Source of the DNA: an uncultured Dyadobacter sp.
GTDB lineage: Bacteria; Bacteroidota; Bacteroidia; Cytophagales; Spirosomataceae
NCBI RefSeq assembly: GCF_946482605.1
Contig: NZ_CAMLSE010000006.1
Location: forward strand, 124,001 to 188,000
Direction of reading: 5' to 3'
DNA length: 64,000 nt
A model generated the notes under the pieces. The model was not told where the DNA came from. It saw nothing but the letters and a program-made list of their open reading frames with translations, and did not search any database. Made by a program: the position numbers and the translations under genes. Shown here in pieces: positions 53,708-63,269 of this stretch. Positions within the stretch are counted from its first letter, which is position 1, and each line of letters opens with the position of its first letter.

Positions 53708-54208
53708 ATGTTTTCACCTACGCCATGGACTGACTACTCTATTGCTGTTGCAGCCTTGCTGGCAGTCTACTACATTTTGTTTGCTTTTAAATTTTACAGC
53801 GGGCAAATTAAAGCTGCTGTAATTTCAGGCGGCACTAACTGGTGGAGGCTGCCGCGAGGGGAACCTGCCGGTATGGTGGAGGGGCTCGCCACACACGAGG
53901 TTGGCTTTGAAATGCCGGCTGACAACGCGCTAGCACCCCAAGCCCCAGTTTTGCAAGAGACCGTTGCATTTGAGCAGATCGTCGGGCTGGGGAATCAACT
54001 AACGACTCTGATCGATGAGGCGAATCAGCAAAATTACGACGCTACCGAGCTATCCCTGCTATTGCAGATGGTGCTTCAGGACTATCCCTTAGTCCATGAG
54101 AAGGCGTTTCGGATATCAATCAATGAGTTCATAGATAATCAGTGTGCAAAGTATGGCTCCGTGCATCTGAGTGAGAGAGATAAAGCGGCGATTTGGGATC
54201 AGGTGTAG
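53708..54208 (+). CDS. conjugation-operon first gene, small membrane protein (TraD position)
   Basis: A 166-residue protein with one N-terminal transmembrane helix (IAVAALLAVYYILFAFKFY) and a helical cytoplasmic part (FEQIVGLGNQLTTLIDEANQ). It occupies the place before the traE gene where traD lies in Bacteroidota conjugative transposons. Sequence similarity to TraD is not certain. It lies 95 bases before traE. Confidence 0.7.
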   Translation: MFSPTPWTDYSIAVAALLAVYYILFAFKFYSGQIKAAVISGGTNWWRLPRGEPAGMVEGLATHEVGFEMPADNALAPQAPVLQETVAFEQIVGLGNQLTTLIDEANQQNYDATELSLLLQMVLQDYPLVHEKAFRISINEFIDNQCAKYGSVHLSERDKAAIWDQV

Positions 54209-54303
54209 TGGGGCAATTGTCGGCAGGGTTTGCTGTTGTGAAAGGCAGCAAACCGGCAGGCAATCCTAACAAAAGATATGTTCAACTTTAAATACTGTGC
54301 AGG

Positions 54304-54627
54304 ATGAAAATGAGGGGAAGATTTATTCAGGGAATGAAGCGTTTTGCGGTAGCTATCGCTGCATCACTCGGGCCACTGCTTGCCATCGCGCAGGATGGGG
54401 CGGCCGGGATCGAAGAAGCCAATTCACAGGTACGGTCTTACTTTGAGCCCGGGACAAACCTGATGTATGCGATCGGAGCTGTGCTGGGCCTTGTTGGGGC
54501 CGTTAAGGTCTTCCAGAAGTGGAACGCGGGCGACCAGGACACGGGCAAGGTCGCAGCCGCCTGGTTTGGGAGCTGTATCTTTCTGGTCGTCGTCGCAACG
54601 GTTCTGCAGTCCTTCTTCGGATTGTAG
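54304..54627 (+). CDS. traE: conjugal transfer protein TraE (DUF4134)
   Basis: A 107-residue protein with a signal sequence (to about AIAQD) and two transmembrane helices (LMYAIGAVLGLVGAVKVF and SCIFLVVVATVLQSFFG). This is the DUF4134 pattern; the family has the size and topology of VirB2-type pilins. It follows the TraD-position gene and precedes traF after a 297-base gap that contains a strong hairpin. Confidence 0.88.
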   Translation: MKMRGRFIQGMKRFAVAIAASLGPLLAIAQDGAAGIEEANSQVRSYFEPGTNLMYAIGAVLGLVGAVKVFQKWNAGDQDTGKVAAAWFGSCIFLVVVATVLQSFFGL

Positions 54628-54779
54628 AGGGCAAGCTTGCCAAGTGATTCATACCATTAGTCAACGCAAAAGACCACAGGGATATCGATCCAATGACCTG
54701 GCTGCGCGCTTGTAAGGTATTTCTTTGAGTAGCGCGCCGCGGGCAGAAACCAAGGGTTAGAGTGCCGGCTATGGTGTGG

Positions 54780-54820
54780 CAGTATCCACGGGGAGCCAAC
54801 AGGCTCCCTACCGGATACTG
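54780..54820 (+). other. hairpin in the traE-traF gap
   Basis: CAGTATCC (54780-54787) / GGATACTG (54813-54820) encloses GGGAGCC (54791-54797) / GGCTCCC (54802-54808). No T run follows, so an attenuating or mRNA-stabilising element is more likely than a terminator. Confidence 0.55.
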
Positions 54821-54924
54821 GAAAGGCAAGTTAAGGGCTGGCGATGTTTGATGCGCAGCGTATATAGATGCCGGTTACCTCCGGTGAGGGTTAGACGTGA
54901 TATGGATTTTAAACGACATCAACG

Positions 54925-55260
54925 ATGCAGATGAAAACTTACGTCATCAATAAGGGTGTGAACAGAAGCATTGTCTTCAAGGGACTGGTGGCCCAGTATA
55001 TCTGGTACATGGGGGCAGGCATGTTCATTCTGCTGCTGCTTTATGCTGCGCTGTATGTGGCCGGGGTGAACACTTTCATAAGCCTTGCCATAACCGTGTG
55101 CCTGGGAGCTGCTATGATCATGTGGATATATCATCTGAGCAGCAGCTACGGAGAGCACGGACTGACCAAGGCGCTTGCCAGGCGCAGTATTCCAAAGGTG
55201 GTCAAGTCCCGGAGCCGGCGCCTGTTCTCAAGGCAAGGTGAGAAAAAAGAAGAAAAGTAA
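54925..55260 (+). CDS. traF: conjugal transfer protein TraF (DUF4133)
   Basis: A 111-residue protein with two adjacent transmembrane helices (MGAGMFILLLLYAALYV and SLAITVCLGAAMIMWIYHL) and a basic C-terminal tail. This is the DUF4133/VirB3-like component of Bacteroidota type IV secretion systems. A second ATG two codons in is possible. It is followed by the VirB4-type ATPase after 34 bases. Confidence 0.88.
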   Translation: MQMKTYVINKGVNRSIVFKGLVAQYIWYMGAGMFILLLLYAALYVAGVNTFISLAITVCLGAAMIMWIYHLSSSYGEHGLTKALARRSIPKVVKSRSRRLFSRQGEKKEEK

Positions 55261-55294
55261 CGAAAACCGGAATATAAATTAATACCTGACAGAT

Positions 55295-57760
55295 ATGGAG
55301 AAGCTACTTGATGAGCTGTGGCCGGTCATGGAGGTGGATCAGGGAATGATCCTTTCCAGGCAGGGTGATGTGACGGTCTGTTTTCAGGTGGAGCTGCCTG
55401 AGATTTTTACGCTGTCAGAAAAGGAGTATGAGCACCTGCACCAAAGTTGGGTAAAGGCATTGAAAATGCTGCCAGCGGGAACGGTGTTTCATAAACAGGA
55501 CTATTTTAATATGGATTCATATCAGGCGGACGTAAGTACAGAAAAGATCAGTTTTTTAAGCCATAGCAGTGAAAGATTCTTTCACGAAAGGCCATACCTG
55601 GATCACCAGTGTTATGTGATGCTGACCAGAAAGCCCAAAGGGCGCAGGCTGTCGAGCTCGCTGTTTTCCAATCTGCTCAGGCCCTCGCTGGTGCCTGAGG
55701 ATACGCTGGACGCTGCATCTTTGCAGGATTTCAAAGACGCTGCCAGTCAGTTCGCCCGCGTGCTTCAAGACACGGGCCTTGTCAGAATCAGTCAGCTTGA
55801 AGACCACCAGTTATTAAGCGGACCTTCGCAGGCAGGCCTTCTGGAAAGATACTACAACCTTTCCAGCGAAAGGGACCGGCTGATCCGGGACATTGACCTC
55901 AAGGACGGCATTAAAATCGGCGAGCAGTATGCTGAGCTTTACACGATCGCCGATTCGGCGGGTCTGCCGTCGGCGTGCGCTGCTGCCAGCCGCTATGAGA
56001 AATACTCCTCGGATAATGCCAGGCTAAGCATCGGCTTTGCTTCACCCGTCGGCCAGCTTTTGCCATGCAACCACATGATCAATCAGTTTATTTTTATCGA
56101 AGACGGGCCTTCGGTGATCCGGCGGCTGGAGAGCAAGCGGCTCCGCTTGCAGTCACTTTCGGTTTATGCCCGCGAGAATGCGCTGGCGCTGGATGCGGTC
56201 AATGAATTTCTCAACGAAGCCGTCAAAGAGCAGCGCCTTCCGGTCAGGGCACACTTCAATGTGCTGGTTTGGACCCGCAGTAAGTCCGAGCTCCAGTCGA
56301 TCAAGAGCTTGGTCGCCTCAGGCCTTGCGCAGATGGACGTTGCAGTGAAAATAGAAACCATAGGGGCGCCCCAGATCTTCTGGGCAGGTATCCCTGGCAA
56401 CGGGGCGGATTTTCCCATGAACGAGACCTTTGAGACGTTCACTGAACAGGCGTGCTGTTTTCTGAATATGGAAACCGGTTACCGGTCTTCGATCAGCCCG
56501 GTCGGCATCAGGCTGGGGGACCGGCTTACCGGCAAACCTGTGCACGTTGATATCAGCGATGAGCCAGTCCGGCAGGGTATCTGCACCAATCGTAACAAGT
56601 TCATCCTGGGCCCGTCAGGCAGCGGCAAAAGCTTTTTCACCAACCACATGATTCGGTCCTATTATGAGCAGGGCGCTCATGTCGTGCTGGTCGATGTGGG
56701 GCATTCCTACAAGGGATTGTGTGATCTGGTTGGAGGGTATTATTTCACCTATGAGGAGAAGAATCCGATCCGCTTCAACCCGTTTTACATCGAAGGGGGT
56801 GGAGCGCCGGACACAGAAAAAAAGGAAAGTATCAAAACGCTTCTTTTGGCGCTCTGGAAAAAGGATAGCGAAGATTTCAAAAGGAGCGAATATGTGGCCC
56901 TTTCCAATGCATTGACGCTTTACTATCAGTTGCTGGATGAAAAGCCGGCCATCCGCCCGTGCTTTGATTCGTTCTACGATTTTCTTCGCAAGGATTTTAC
57001 CACCGTTCTGGAAAGCGACCAGGTCAAGGACCGCGACTTTGACGTATCTAATTTTCTGTATGTGCTGCGGCCTTATTACCAGGGGGGAGAATTCGATTAT
57101 CTTCTTAATGCGGCAGAGAACCTGGATCTGCAATACCAGCGCTTCATTGTCTTCGAGCTGGATCAGGTGAAAGACCACCCGATCCTTTTTCCGGTGATCA
57201 CCATCATCATCATGGAGGTCTTTATTGCCAAGATGAGAAAGCTGGAAGGGATCAGAAAGGTTGTACTCATCGAGGAGGCCTGGAAGGCGATCGCCAAAGA
57301 GGGAATGGCTGAGTATATACGCTACTTGTTCAAAACAGTCCGTAAATTTTTTGGGGAGGCGATCGTCGTCACCCAGGAGGTGGAGGATATCATTTCTTCT
57401 CCGGTGGTCAAGCAGGCGATCATTAACAACAGTGATTGTAAAATTCTTTTGGACCAGAGCAAATACCAGAACAAGTTTGATCAGATACAGCAGCTTCTGG
57501 GGCTTACCGAAAAGGAAAAGGCAATGGTGCTATCGGTGAACAGGGCCAATGATCCGCTCAGAAAATATAAAGAGGTCTTTATCAGTCTGGGAGGCAGTTT
57601 GTCCAGGGTATACCGCACCGAGGTGAGCCCACAGGAATACCTGGCCTACACCACAGAACAGACCGAGAAAATGAAGGTTGCCAGTTATGCCAGGCGTTAC
57701 GGAGGGATCAGGGAAGGAATACAGGTACTGGCCAGTGAAATCAGAGAAGCGAAGCGATGA
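55295..57760 (+). CDS. traG: conjugation ATPase TraG (VirB4-like)
   Basis: An 821-residue ATPase that powers assembly of the conjugation channel. The C-terminal half carries Walker A LGPSGSGKSFF, Walker B VVLIEEAWKAI and the following VTQEVEDI. The N-terminal half matches the CagE/VirB4 region. Its last codon and stop overlap the next gene (ATGA). Length and order fit TraG of CTnDOT-type elements. Confidence 0.95.
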   Translation: MEKLLDELWPVMEVDQGMILSRQGDVTVCFQVELPEIFTLSEKEYEHLHQSWVKALKMLPAGTVFHKQDYFNMDSYQADVSTEKISFLSHSSERFFHERPYLDHQCYVMLTRKPKGRRLSSSLFSNLLRPSLVPEDTLDAASLQDFKDAASQFARVLQDTGLVRISQLEDHQLLSGPSQAGLLERYYNLSSERDRLIRDIDLKDGIKIGEQYAELYTIADSAGLPSACAAASRYEKYSSDNARLSIGFASPVGQLLPCNHMINQFIFIEDGPSVIRRLESKRLRLQSLSVYARENALALDAVNEFLNEAVKEQRLPVRAHFNVLVWTRSKSELQSIKSLVASGLAQMDVAVKIETIGAPQIFWAGIPGNGADFPMNETFETFTEQACCFLNMETGYRSSISPVGIRLGDRLTGKPVHVDISDEPVRQGICTNRNKFILGPSGSGKSFFTNHMIRSYYEQGAHVVLVDVGHSYKGLCDLVGGYYFTYEEKNPIRFNPFYIEGGGAPDTEKKESIKTLLLALWKKDSEDFKRSEYVALSNALTLYYQLLDEKPAIRPCFDSFYDFLRKDFTTVLESDQVKDRDFDVSNFLYVLRPYYQGGEFDYLLNAAENLDLQYQRFIVFELDQVKDHPILFPVITIIIMEVFIAKMRKLEGIRKVVLIEEAWKAIAKEGMAEYIRYLFKTVRKFFGEAIVVTQEVEDIISSPVVKQAIINNSDCKILLDQSKYQNKFDQIQQLLGLTEKEKAMVLSVNRANDPLRKYKEVFISLGGSLSRVYRTEVSPQEYLAYTTEQTEKMKVASYARRYGGIREGIQVLASEIREAKR

Positions 57761-58431
57761 AAAAATCAGTCTTTATCCTGGTGCTGCTTGCGGCTATGCT
57801 GGCGCCAGCGCCAGCCAGCCACGCTGCAAACCCGTGGGCGGCTGTCATCAAGGCAGCTATCAAAAGGGTGGTACGGGCAGTGGATCTATTGATCCAGCGG
57901 CGTCAGACGGCGGTGATCCGACTTCAGAATGCGCAGAAGGCTTTGGAGAACACGATGGCCAAGCTGCATCTGGACGAGATCACCGATTGGGTCAAAAAGC
58001 AGCGGGATCTATATAAAGAGTATTATGAGGAGCTCAAAAAGGTCAAGGCGGTCATCGCTTATTACTTCCGCATCAAGCAGATCGCAGATAAACAGGTGCT
58101 GATCGTAGAGCAGTACCAGAAAGCATGGTCGCTCTTCTCAAACGATAAACATTTTACGGCAGGTGAGCTGCTATACATGCAGCAGGTTTACACAGGGATT
58201 CTGGCCGAGTCGGCCAGGAACGTGGATCTACTGACGCTGGTGGTAAAATCCTTTACGCTGCAGATGACAGATGCGGCAAGGCTTAAAATTATCGATCAGG
58301 CCGCCAGACAGGTCGACAAGGTTTTTGATGAGCTCGAAACCTTCAATCATGAAAACAGGCTTTTGAGTCTTACCCGGGCGCACAGCGAGCAGGATGCCAA
58401 ATGGGTCAAAGCGCTGTATGGGCTGCCTTAA
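57757..58431 (+). CDS. traI: conjugal transfer protein TraI-like (VirB5-like)
   Basis: A 224-residue exported protein (signal to about SHAAN) with long helices, including VLIVEQYQKAWSLFSNDKHF and DAARLKIIDQAARQVDKVFD. It matches the TraI/DUF4141-like proteins that follow traG in Bacteroidota elements. The C-terminal pattern recurs in the two following proteins. It overlaps traG by 4 bases. Confidence 0.8.
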   Translation: MKKSVFILVLLAAMLAPAPASHAANPWAAVIKAAIKRVVRAVDLLIQRRQTAVIRLQNAQKALENTMAKLHLDEITDWVKKQRDLYKEYYEELKKVKAVIAYYFRIKQIADKQVLIVEQYQKAWSLFSNDKHFTAGELLYMQQVYTGILAESARNVDLLTLVVKSFTLQMTDAARLKIIDQAARQVDKVFDELETFNHENRLLSLTRAHSEQDAKWVKALYGLP

Positions 58432-58442
58432 CAGAAAACGAT

Positions 58443-59081
58443 ATGAAGATCTATCTGATCGCGCTGATGACAATGCTCGCGCTTCCGGTAAAGGCGCAGC
58501 TGTTCAGAGAATGGTTCCGTCAGAACGCAACCCAGAAGCGGTATCTGATCGAGCAGATCGCGCAGCTGAAAGTTTATCTGGCGCTGACCGAGAAGGGGTA
58601 CGAGATCGCGCGGGAAGGTCTGGCTACGATATCTGATATTAAGAACGGTGAATTCAAACTGCATAAGAACCGGTTTGATTCCCTGCGAATTGTCAAATCA
58701 GGGATCACCGCTCTTTCACGGCTGCAACACATCACCGATCTGCATGGAAGCATTAATGAAATCTGTGAGAAGCTTCCTGCCGAAATCCAGGATTGCCATT
58801 TGCTTGACGCTGTGGTGAAAAAACAGATGATTACCGGTCTTAAAGCGCTATATGACGATTCCCAGGTACTTATAGGCGGATTTTTTATGGTAATCCGCGA
58901 CGAGCAGGTCTCGATGACCGACGATGAGAGAATTATGCGCATAGAGGAGCTCTGCCAAGCATTCGAAGAAAACTATCTCTTTGCCAAGAACCTTCGAAAG
59001 GAATTTGGTCTGATCTGTAAATCTGCCGCGGCAGAACTCAAAGACCTTGAAAACCGCAGACTTATTCACGGACTTAAATAG
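58443..59081 (+). CDS. exported helical conjugation protein, paralog of the next gene
   Basis: The ATG at 58443 (MKIYLIALMTMLALPVKAQL) gives 212 residues with a signal peptide. It shares with the following protein the blocks EKGYEIAREGLATISDIKNG and a C-terminal M-T-D-D-E-R-I-x-R-I-E motif, which indicates duplication. The function is unknown, probably periplasmic and part of the transfer apparatus. It begins 11 bases after traI. Confidence 0.75.
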   Translation: MKIYLIALMTMLALPVKAQLFREWFRQNATQKRYLIEQIAQLKVYLALTEKGYEIAREGLATISDIKNGEFKLHKNRFDSLRIVKSGITALSRLQHITDLHGSINEICEKLPAEIQDCHLLDAVVKKQMITGLKALYDDSQVLIGGFFMVIRDEQVSMTDDERIMRIEELCQAFEENYLFAKNLRKEFGLICKSAAAELKDLENRRLIHGLK

Positions 59082-59089
59082 CTGACCAG

Positions 59090-59719
59090 ATGAAAAGAAT
59101 ACTGATGCTCCTTCTGATTTTTTTGGCGTGGGCAGGCAAGGCACACGCACAGACCCCTGAGGTAACCCAACTGATTCTGAACATCGAAAAGCTTGATGAG
59201 CTCAGAAAGATTCTTACTGAGCTCAAAAAAGGTTATGAGATTTTACAGAAGGGTTACAGCACGATCCGGGACATCTCCAAGGTGAATTTTCAGCTGCACC
59301 AGGTGTTTCTCGACGGGCTTTTGCAAGTCAGTCCGGCTGTAAGAAACTACAAGCGTATTGCAGATATCACAGCGTGCCAGCTGGCGCTTCTGAAAGAATC
59401 GCGTCAGGCGCGCAGCGCACTGGTTGCGACAGGGCAGATGAGCGCAGCTGAACAGCAGTACCTGGACGGCGTTTACGATGAGCTGATCGCGGGCAGCATC
59501 AGAAACCTGGACGCACTTACCCAGGTGCTGACAGCCAAGAGGCTTAGGGCCTCCGACGATGAAAGGCTCCGGGTGATCGATGCGATCTATGAGGATATGT
59601 CAGACAAGCTGGTGTTTCTCAGGCATTTTAATGCCGGCGGCAGCCTGCTGGCTGCCCAGCGCAGAGAGGAGCGGGCCTCGATCCGGCAGACAAGCAGGAT
59701 TCTGGGTGTAGATCAATAA
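59090..59719 (+). CDS. exported helical conjugation protein (TerB-annotated type)
   Basis: A 209-residue protein with a signal peptide (to about AHAQT). KKGYEILQKGYSTIRDI and SDDERLRVIDAIYEDMSDK align with the preceding paralog. Similar genes in Bacteroidota tra operons are often labelled TerB-family, but no tellurite link is shown. It lies 8 bases after its paralog and 17 before traJ. Confidence 0.75.
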   Translation: MKRILMLLLIFLAWAGKAHAQTPEVTQLILNIEKLDELRKILTELKKGYEILQKGYSTIRDISKVNFQLHQVFLDGLLQVSPAVRNYKRIADITACQLALLKESRQARSALVATGQMSAAEQQYLDGVYDELIAGSIRNLDALTQVLTAKRLRASDDERLRVIDAIYEDMSDKLVFLRHFNAGGSLLAAQRREERASIRQTSRILGVDQ

Positions 59720-59736
59720 TAAAACCGATACTGAAA

Positions 59737-60840
59737 ATGAAATCAAAGACAATCATGATCTGCGCCTTGGGAGCTCTTCTGAGCATCGCGCCGGCAGCCA
59801 GCTATGGTCAGGGCTTTGAGTCCCAGATCAGGGGGCTGAATGGTGTGCTCGACGAGCTTTATCAGGAGATGATCCCTTTGTGCGCCAAGTTGATCAATGT
59901 GGGAAGGGGTCTTGCGGGCTTTGCGGCCATATTCTACATCGGTCACCGGGTGTGGAGGCATCTTTCCAATGCGGAGCCGATTGACTTTTATCCGCTCTTC
60001 CGGCCTTTTGTGATCGGGTTTGTTATTTTGATTTTTCCGGCAGTGATCGCGCTGATCAACGGAGTACTTTCTCCAACTGTCCGCGGGACAGCGGGCATGG
60101 TCAAAGACTCGGATAAGGCGATAGCGACGCTATTGAAAAAGAAGGAGGATGCCATCAAAAGCTCGGCATTCTGGGAGATGTACGTGGGCGATGACAGCAA
60201 GGGGAACCGGGAAAAGTGGCTCAAATATACCTACGGAGAAGGCTACTCGGAAGGTTTTGGGGATGGGATCTCCAATGACATCAAATTCTACATGGCCAAG
60301 CAGTCCTATAATTTTCGCAATTCGATCAAGGCGGCCCTTTCAGAAATACTGCGCGTTATTTTCGAGTCTGCGGCGCTATGCATCAACACGATCCGCACGT
60401 TTCAACTGGTGGTGCTGGCCATTATCGGGCCGATTGCCTTGGGCATTGCCGTTTTTGACGGGTTTCAGTTTACCCTTACCAGTTGGATTGCCCGCTACAT
60501 CAATGTTTACCTGTGGCTTCCGGTGGCCAATATTTTCGGGGCGATTATAGGGCGTATCCAGGAAAAGATGATCGCGATGGACATCCGTCAGATCCAGGGC
60601 GCGGGCGATACATTCTTCAATGCGCATGATATGGCTTATCTGATATTTCTGATCATCGGAATCGTCGGCTATTTCTCTGTGCCCTCGGTGGCCAGTCAGA
60701 TCATCCATGCGGGTGGGGGTAATGCGTTGATGCAGAAAGTGACTGCTTTGTTTGCCTCCTCCGTATCGGGCGTCGGTGGCAGGGCCTTTCCTTCCGGCGG
60801 GGGCTTCGGCAGATACCCGGGACCATCCACAAAAAGCTAA
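59737..60840 (+). CDS. traJ: conjugative transposon protein TraJ (VirB6-like)
   Basis: A 367-residue inner-membrane protein with signal-like N-terminus, GRGLAGFAAIFYIGHRVWRH and five to six hydrophobic segments, including IALGIAVFDGF and LIFLIIGIVGYFSVPSVAS, with a Gly-rich tail. It fits TraJ, the VirB6-like channel component of Bacteroidota elements. It is followed by traK after 15 bases. Confidence 0.92.
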   Translation: MKSKTIMICALGALLSIAPAASYGQGFESQIRGLNGVLDELYQEMIPLCAKLINVGRGLAGFAAIFYIGHRVWRHLSNAEPIDFYPLFRPFVIGFVILIFPAVIALINGVLSPTVRGTAGMVKDSDKAIATLLKKKEDAIKSSAFWEMYVGDDSKGNREKWLKYTYGEGYSEGFGDGISNDIKFYMAKQSYNFRNSIKAALSEILRVIFESAALCINTIRTFQLVVLAIIGPIALGIAVFDGFQFTLTSWIARYINVYLWLPVANIFGAIIGRIQEKMIAMDIRQIQGAGDTFFNAHDMAYLIFLIIGIVGYFSVPSVASQIIHAGGGNALMQKVTALFASSVSGVGGRAFPSGGGFGRYPGPSTKS

Positions 60841-60855
60841 AACGAGAACTGGGCC

Positions 60856-61506
60856 ATGTTTCAAAAAACAAAAAATATCGACAGCGCTTTCCGGCATATA
60901 CGTGCATTCACCTTTCTGATTGTCGTGGCCAGCTTTGCTTTCTGCTGCTTTGCGCTGCTGAAAAGCTATGAGCTCTCCGAGCGCTCAGCGGCAAGGGTAT
61001 ACATACTCTCTAACGGCAGGGTACTGCAGGCGGACCTGTCAGCAAGATCAGAAAACATTCCGGTCGAGGCCCGCGATCATGTGGAGAGCTTTCACCGGTA
61101 CTTTTTCAGCCTGGATCCCGATGAAAAGGTGATTGAAGCCAATGTTGTCAGGGCGCTGTATCTGGCTGACGGCTCAGCCAAGCAACAATACGACAACCTG
61201 CGGGAGTCCGGGTTTTATGCCAGCATTATTTCGGGCAACATCAGCCAGCAGGTCACAATCGACAGCGTTCAGGTGATAGAGAAATCATATCCGTACTACT
61301 TCCGCTGCGTGGCCTCCCAGCAGATTATCCGCAGCACCAGCATTGTGACCCGGCGGCTGATTACCGAAGGGTATCTCAGGTCAGTCACGCGCAGCGACAA
61401 TAATCCGCATGGCTTTTTGATCGAGCGTTGGCGGATTCTGGAAAACAAGGATGTCGATGTCCGCAGCAGGACAACAGATTTTTTCAACCAGTCTTCACTA
61501 AAATAA
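60856..61506 (+). CDS. traK: conjugative transposon protein TraK (VirB8-like)
   Basis: A 216-residue protein with one N-terminal transmembrane helix (FLIVVASFAFCCFALLKSYE) and a periplasmic domain containing YFFSLDPDEKVIEANVVRAL and GFLIERWRILENKDVD. This matches TraK, which bridges inner- and outer-membrane parts of the apparatus. It is 7 bases before the small traL-position gene. Confidence 0.92.
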   Translation: MFQKTKNIDSAFRHIRAFTFLIVVASFAFCCFALLKSYELSERSAARVYILSNGRVLQADLSARSENIPVEARDHVESFHRYFFSLDPDEKVIEANVVRALYLADGSAKQQYDNLRESGFYASIISGNISQQVTIDSVQVIEKSYPYYFRCVASQQIIRSTSIVTRRLITEGYLRSVTRSDNNPHGFLIERWRILENKDVDVRSRTTDFFNQSSLK

Positions 61507-61513
61507 ACGAGCT

Positions 61514-61912
61514 ATGTTTTACAGATTCAACGCGCACAAAGAGGGCAGGGGCAGAGCCCGGCAAAGCAAAGATGAGGACGCAGTTCTGGATGAAACAGCC
61601 AGACGAATTGCGTCAACGATTTTAAAGGTCCAGCGCCGGTGGGCAGATCTGATGAGGGAGTGGGCGGGAAAGCTGCCAGGCAAATGGCTGCGTATACTGA
61701 CGGTAGTTAGCTTCGCAGCAGCGGCGATCTTCTTTCTGAATCTGATCATCCCGCAACTGGCGGTGCCAGGACTGTTTCGGACTGATGGGCTGCCAGTTGA
61801 GAGCTGGCGCAGAGCGCCTGGGCAACAGGCTGCCGCTGACAGCGGCGATAGTTTAAAAAAGAAGGTGCCTGTGGGCAGCCGCCACGGGGGAGAACATCAA
61901 AAACAAAAATAA
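61514..61912 (+). CDS. small conjugation protein at the TraL position
   Basis: A 132-residue protein with a basic N-terminal half, one transmembrane helix (ILTVVSFAAAAIFFLNLII) and a hydrophilic tail. By position between traK and traM, and by its topology, it corresponds to TraL (DUF3989-like); the sequence alone is not decisive. Its stop is one base before the traM ATG. Confidence 0.75.
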   Translation: MFYRFNAHKEGRGRARQSKDEDAVLDETARRIASTILKVQRRWADLMREWAGKLPGKWLRILTVVSFAAAAIFFLNLIIPQLAVPGLFRTDGLPVESWRRAPGQQAAADSGDSLKKKVPVGSRHGGEHQKQK

Positions 61913-61913
61913 T

Positions 61914-63215
61914 ATGCATACTCAGATCAGCGCGCGTCAGCAGGCGCTCAGACGGAAGTTCTATGTGGCGTTACCTGCTTTGGTACTGCCTTTCATCACG
62001 GCACTTTACTGGTTATGGATTGTCAGACCCGCCTCAGCCTATCAGCCGACCGAGCAGGTCGAAGGACTTCTGACAAGCGTTCCGGATGCAATGCTGGGAA
62101 GTGATAAACAGCTTAATAAGCTAAGCTTTTATAAGCAGGCAGAGGCTGATTCTGCCAAACTGCAGGGCCAGATCAGAAAAGATCCCTACCTTGATCAGGT
62201 GCAGGCCGGCGTGGACTCATTTCAGGCGGGTCAGCTGGCGGGATTGCAGGGGCCTTTCGGCAGGAAAGGAGCTTTTACCGCAGCCCGAAGCCAGCCGCAG
62301 CGAGGCGCCTCAGAAAACGAGCGGAAAGTATATGAGAAGCTGCGGGAGCTTGACCAGGTGCTTTCTCAGGCCTCGGCTCCCGATTTCAAGCAGGTTCCAG
62401 AGGAATTGCCTGCGAGAGAACGGGGAGCGGCGGCAAAGGTAAGCTGGCAAGGAGAGCAGCAAGCTGGACGTTACCCCTGGCAGACAGCGCCCGCGGATCC
62501 GGACCCTGAGATAGAGCAGCTCAACGGGGTGCTCGATAAGATCCTTGCGATTCAGGATCCGGCCAGCCACGCGGCTTGGGAATCTGCCGCCGCCACAAAG
62601 CCGGAAAGAAAAGTTCTGACCGTCAGCACAATTGGGGACTCCGTGCAGGCAGGTATGCTGACCACACGGACTCAGGGCGATTCAACGGCAGTGCCTGACG
62701 CGGAAGAAGGCGGCTTTTTTTCGCTAGAAGAGCCGGTAGCTGTGCCGCTGGGCAACGCGATTTCAGCCGAGGTGGATCAGGACCAGACCCTTGTCAGTGG
62801 CCAGGTTTTGCGGCTTAGGCTAACTCAGGATGTCTTTATCGGTGGCGCCAAAGTGCCTGTCGGGAGTCTTGTGTACGGAAAGGTATCGATTAATAATCAG
62901 CGTTTGATGGCAGAGATTGAAAGCATTCATTTTGAGAATGCTGTGCTGCCTGTAAGGCTCAGCGTATATGATCTGGACGGGATAGCGGGTATTCATATCC
63001 CCGACGATGTTGCTCGTCAGGTGGCCAAACAGTCACTTTCCCAGGACATCCAGGGCGTTGATATCGGTGTGCTGGATCCTTCACTGGCAGGGCAGGCGGT
63101 GGGCGCGGGTATACAGACTGCGAAAAGTCTTCTCAGCCGGAAAGCCCGTTTGATTCAGATCACCGTCCACGAAGGCTACCGCGTACTGCTTTTGGGTAAG
63201 CAGGCGGCGCTTTGA
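61914..63215 (+). CDS. traM: conjugative transposon protein TraM (VirB10-like)
   Basis: A 433-residue protein with an N-terminal helix (LPALVLPFITALYWLWIV), a variable Gln/Ala-rich linker (about 60-240) and a C-terminal domain with GNAISAEVDQDQTLVSGQVL and the segment VPVGSLVYGKVSINNQRLMA, as in TraM. It would span the periplasm as the VirB10 counterpart. Confidence 0.92.
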   Translation: MHTQISARQQALRRKFYVALPALVLPFITALYWLWIVRPASAYQPTEQVEGLLTSVPDAMLGSDKQLNKLSFYKQAEADSAKLQGQIRKDPYLDQVQAGVDSFQAGQLAGLQGPFGRKGAFTAARSQPQRGASENERKVYEKLRELDQVLSQASAPDFKQVPEELPARERGAAAKVSWQGEQQAGRYPWQTAPADPDPEIEQLNGVLDKILAIQDPASHAAWESAAATKPERKVLTVSTIGDSVQAGMLTTRTQGDSTAVPDAEEGGFFSLEEPVAVPLGNAISAEVDQDQTLVSGQVLRLRLTQDVFIGGAKVPVGSLVYGKVSINNQRLMAEIESIHFENAVLPVRLSVYDLDGIAGIHIPDDVARQVAKQSLSQDIQGVDIGVLDPSLAGQAVGAGIQTAKSLLSRKARLIQITVHEGYRVLLLGKQAAL

Positions 63216-63269
63216 GAAATTTCAATTCTTTCCAACCGGCCATTGCGGCCCAGATATCCATCCAGGTTT

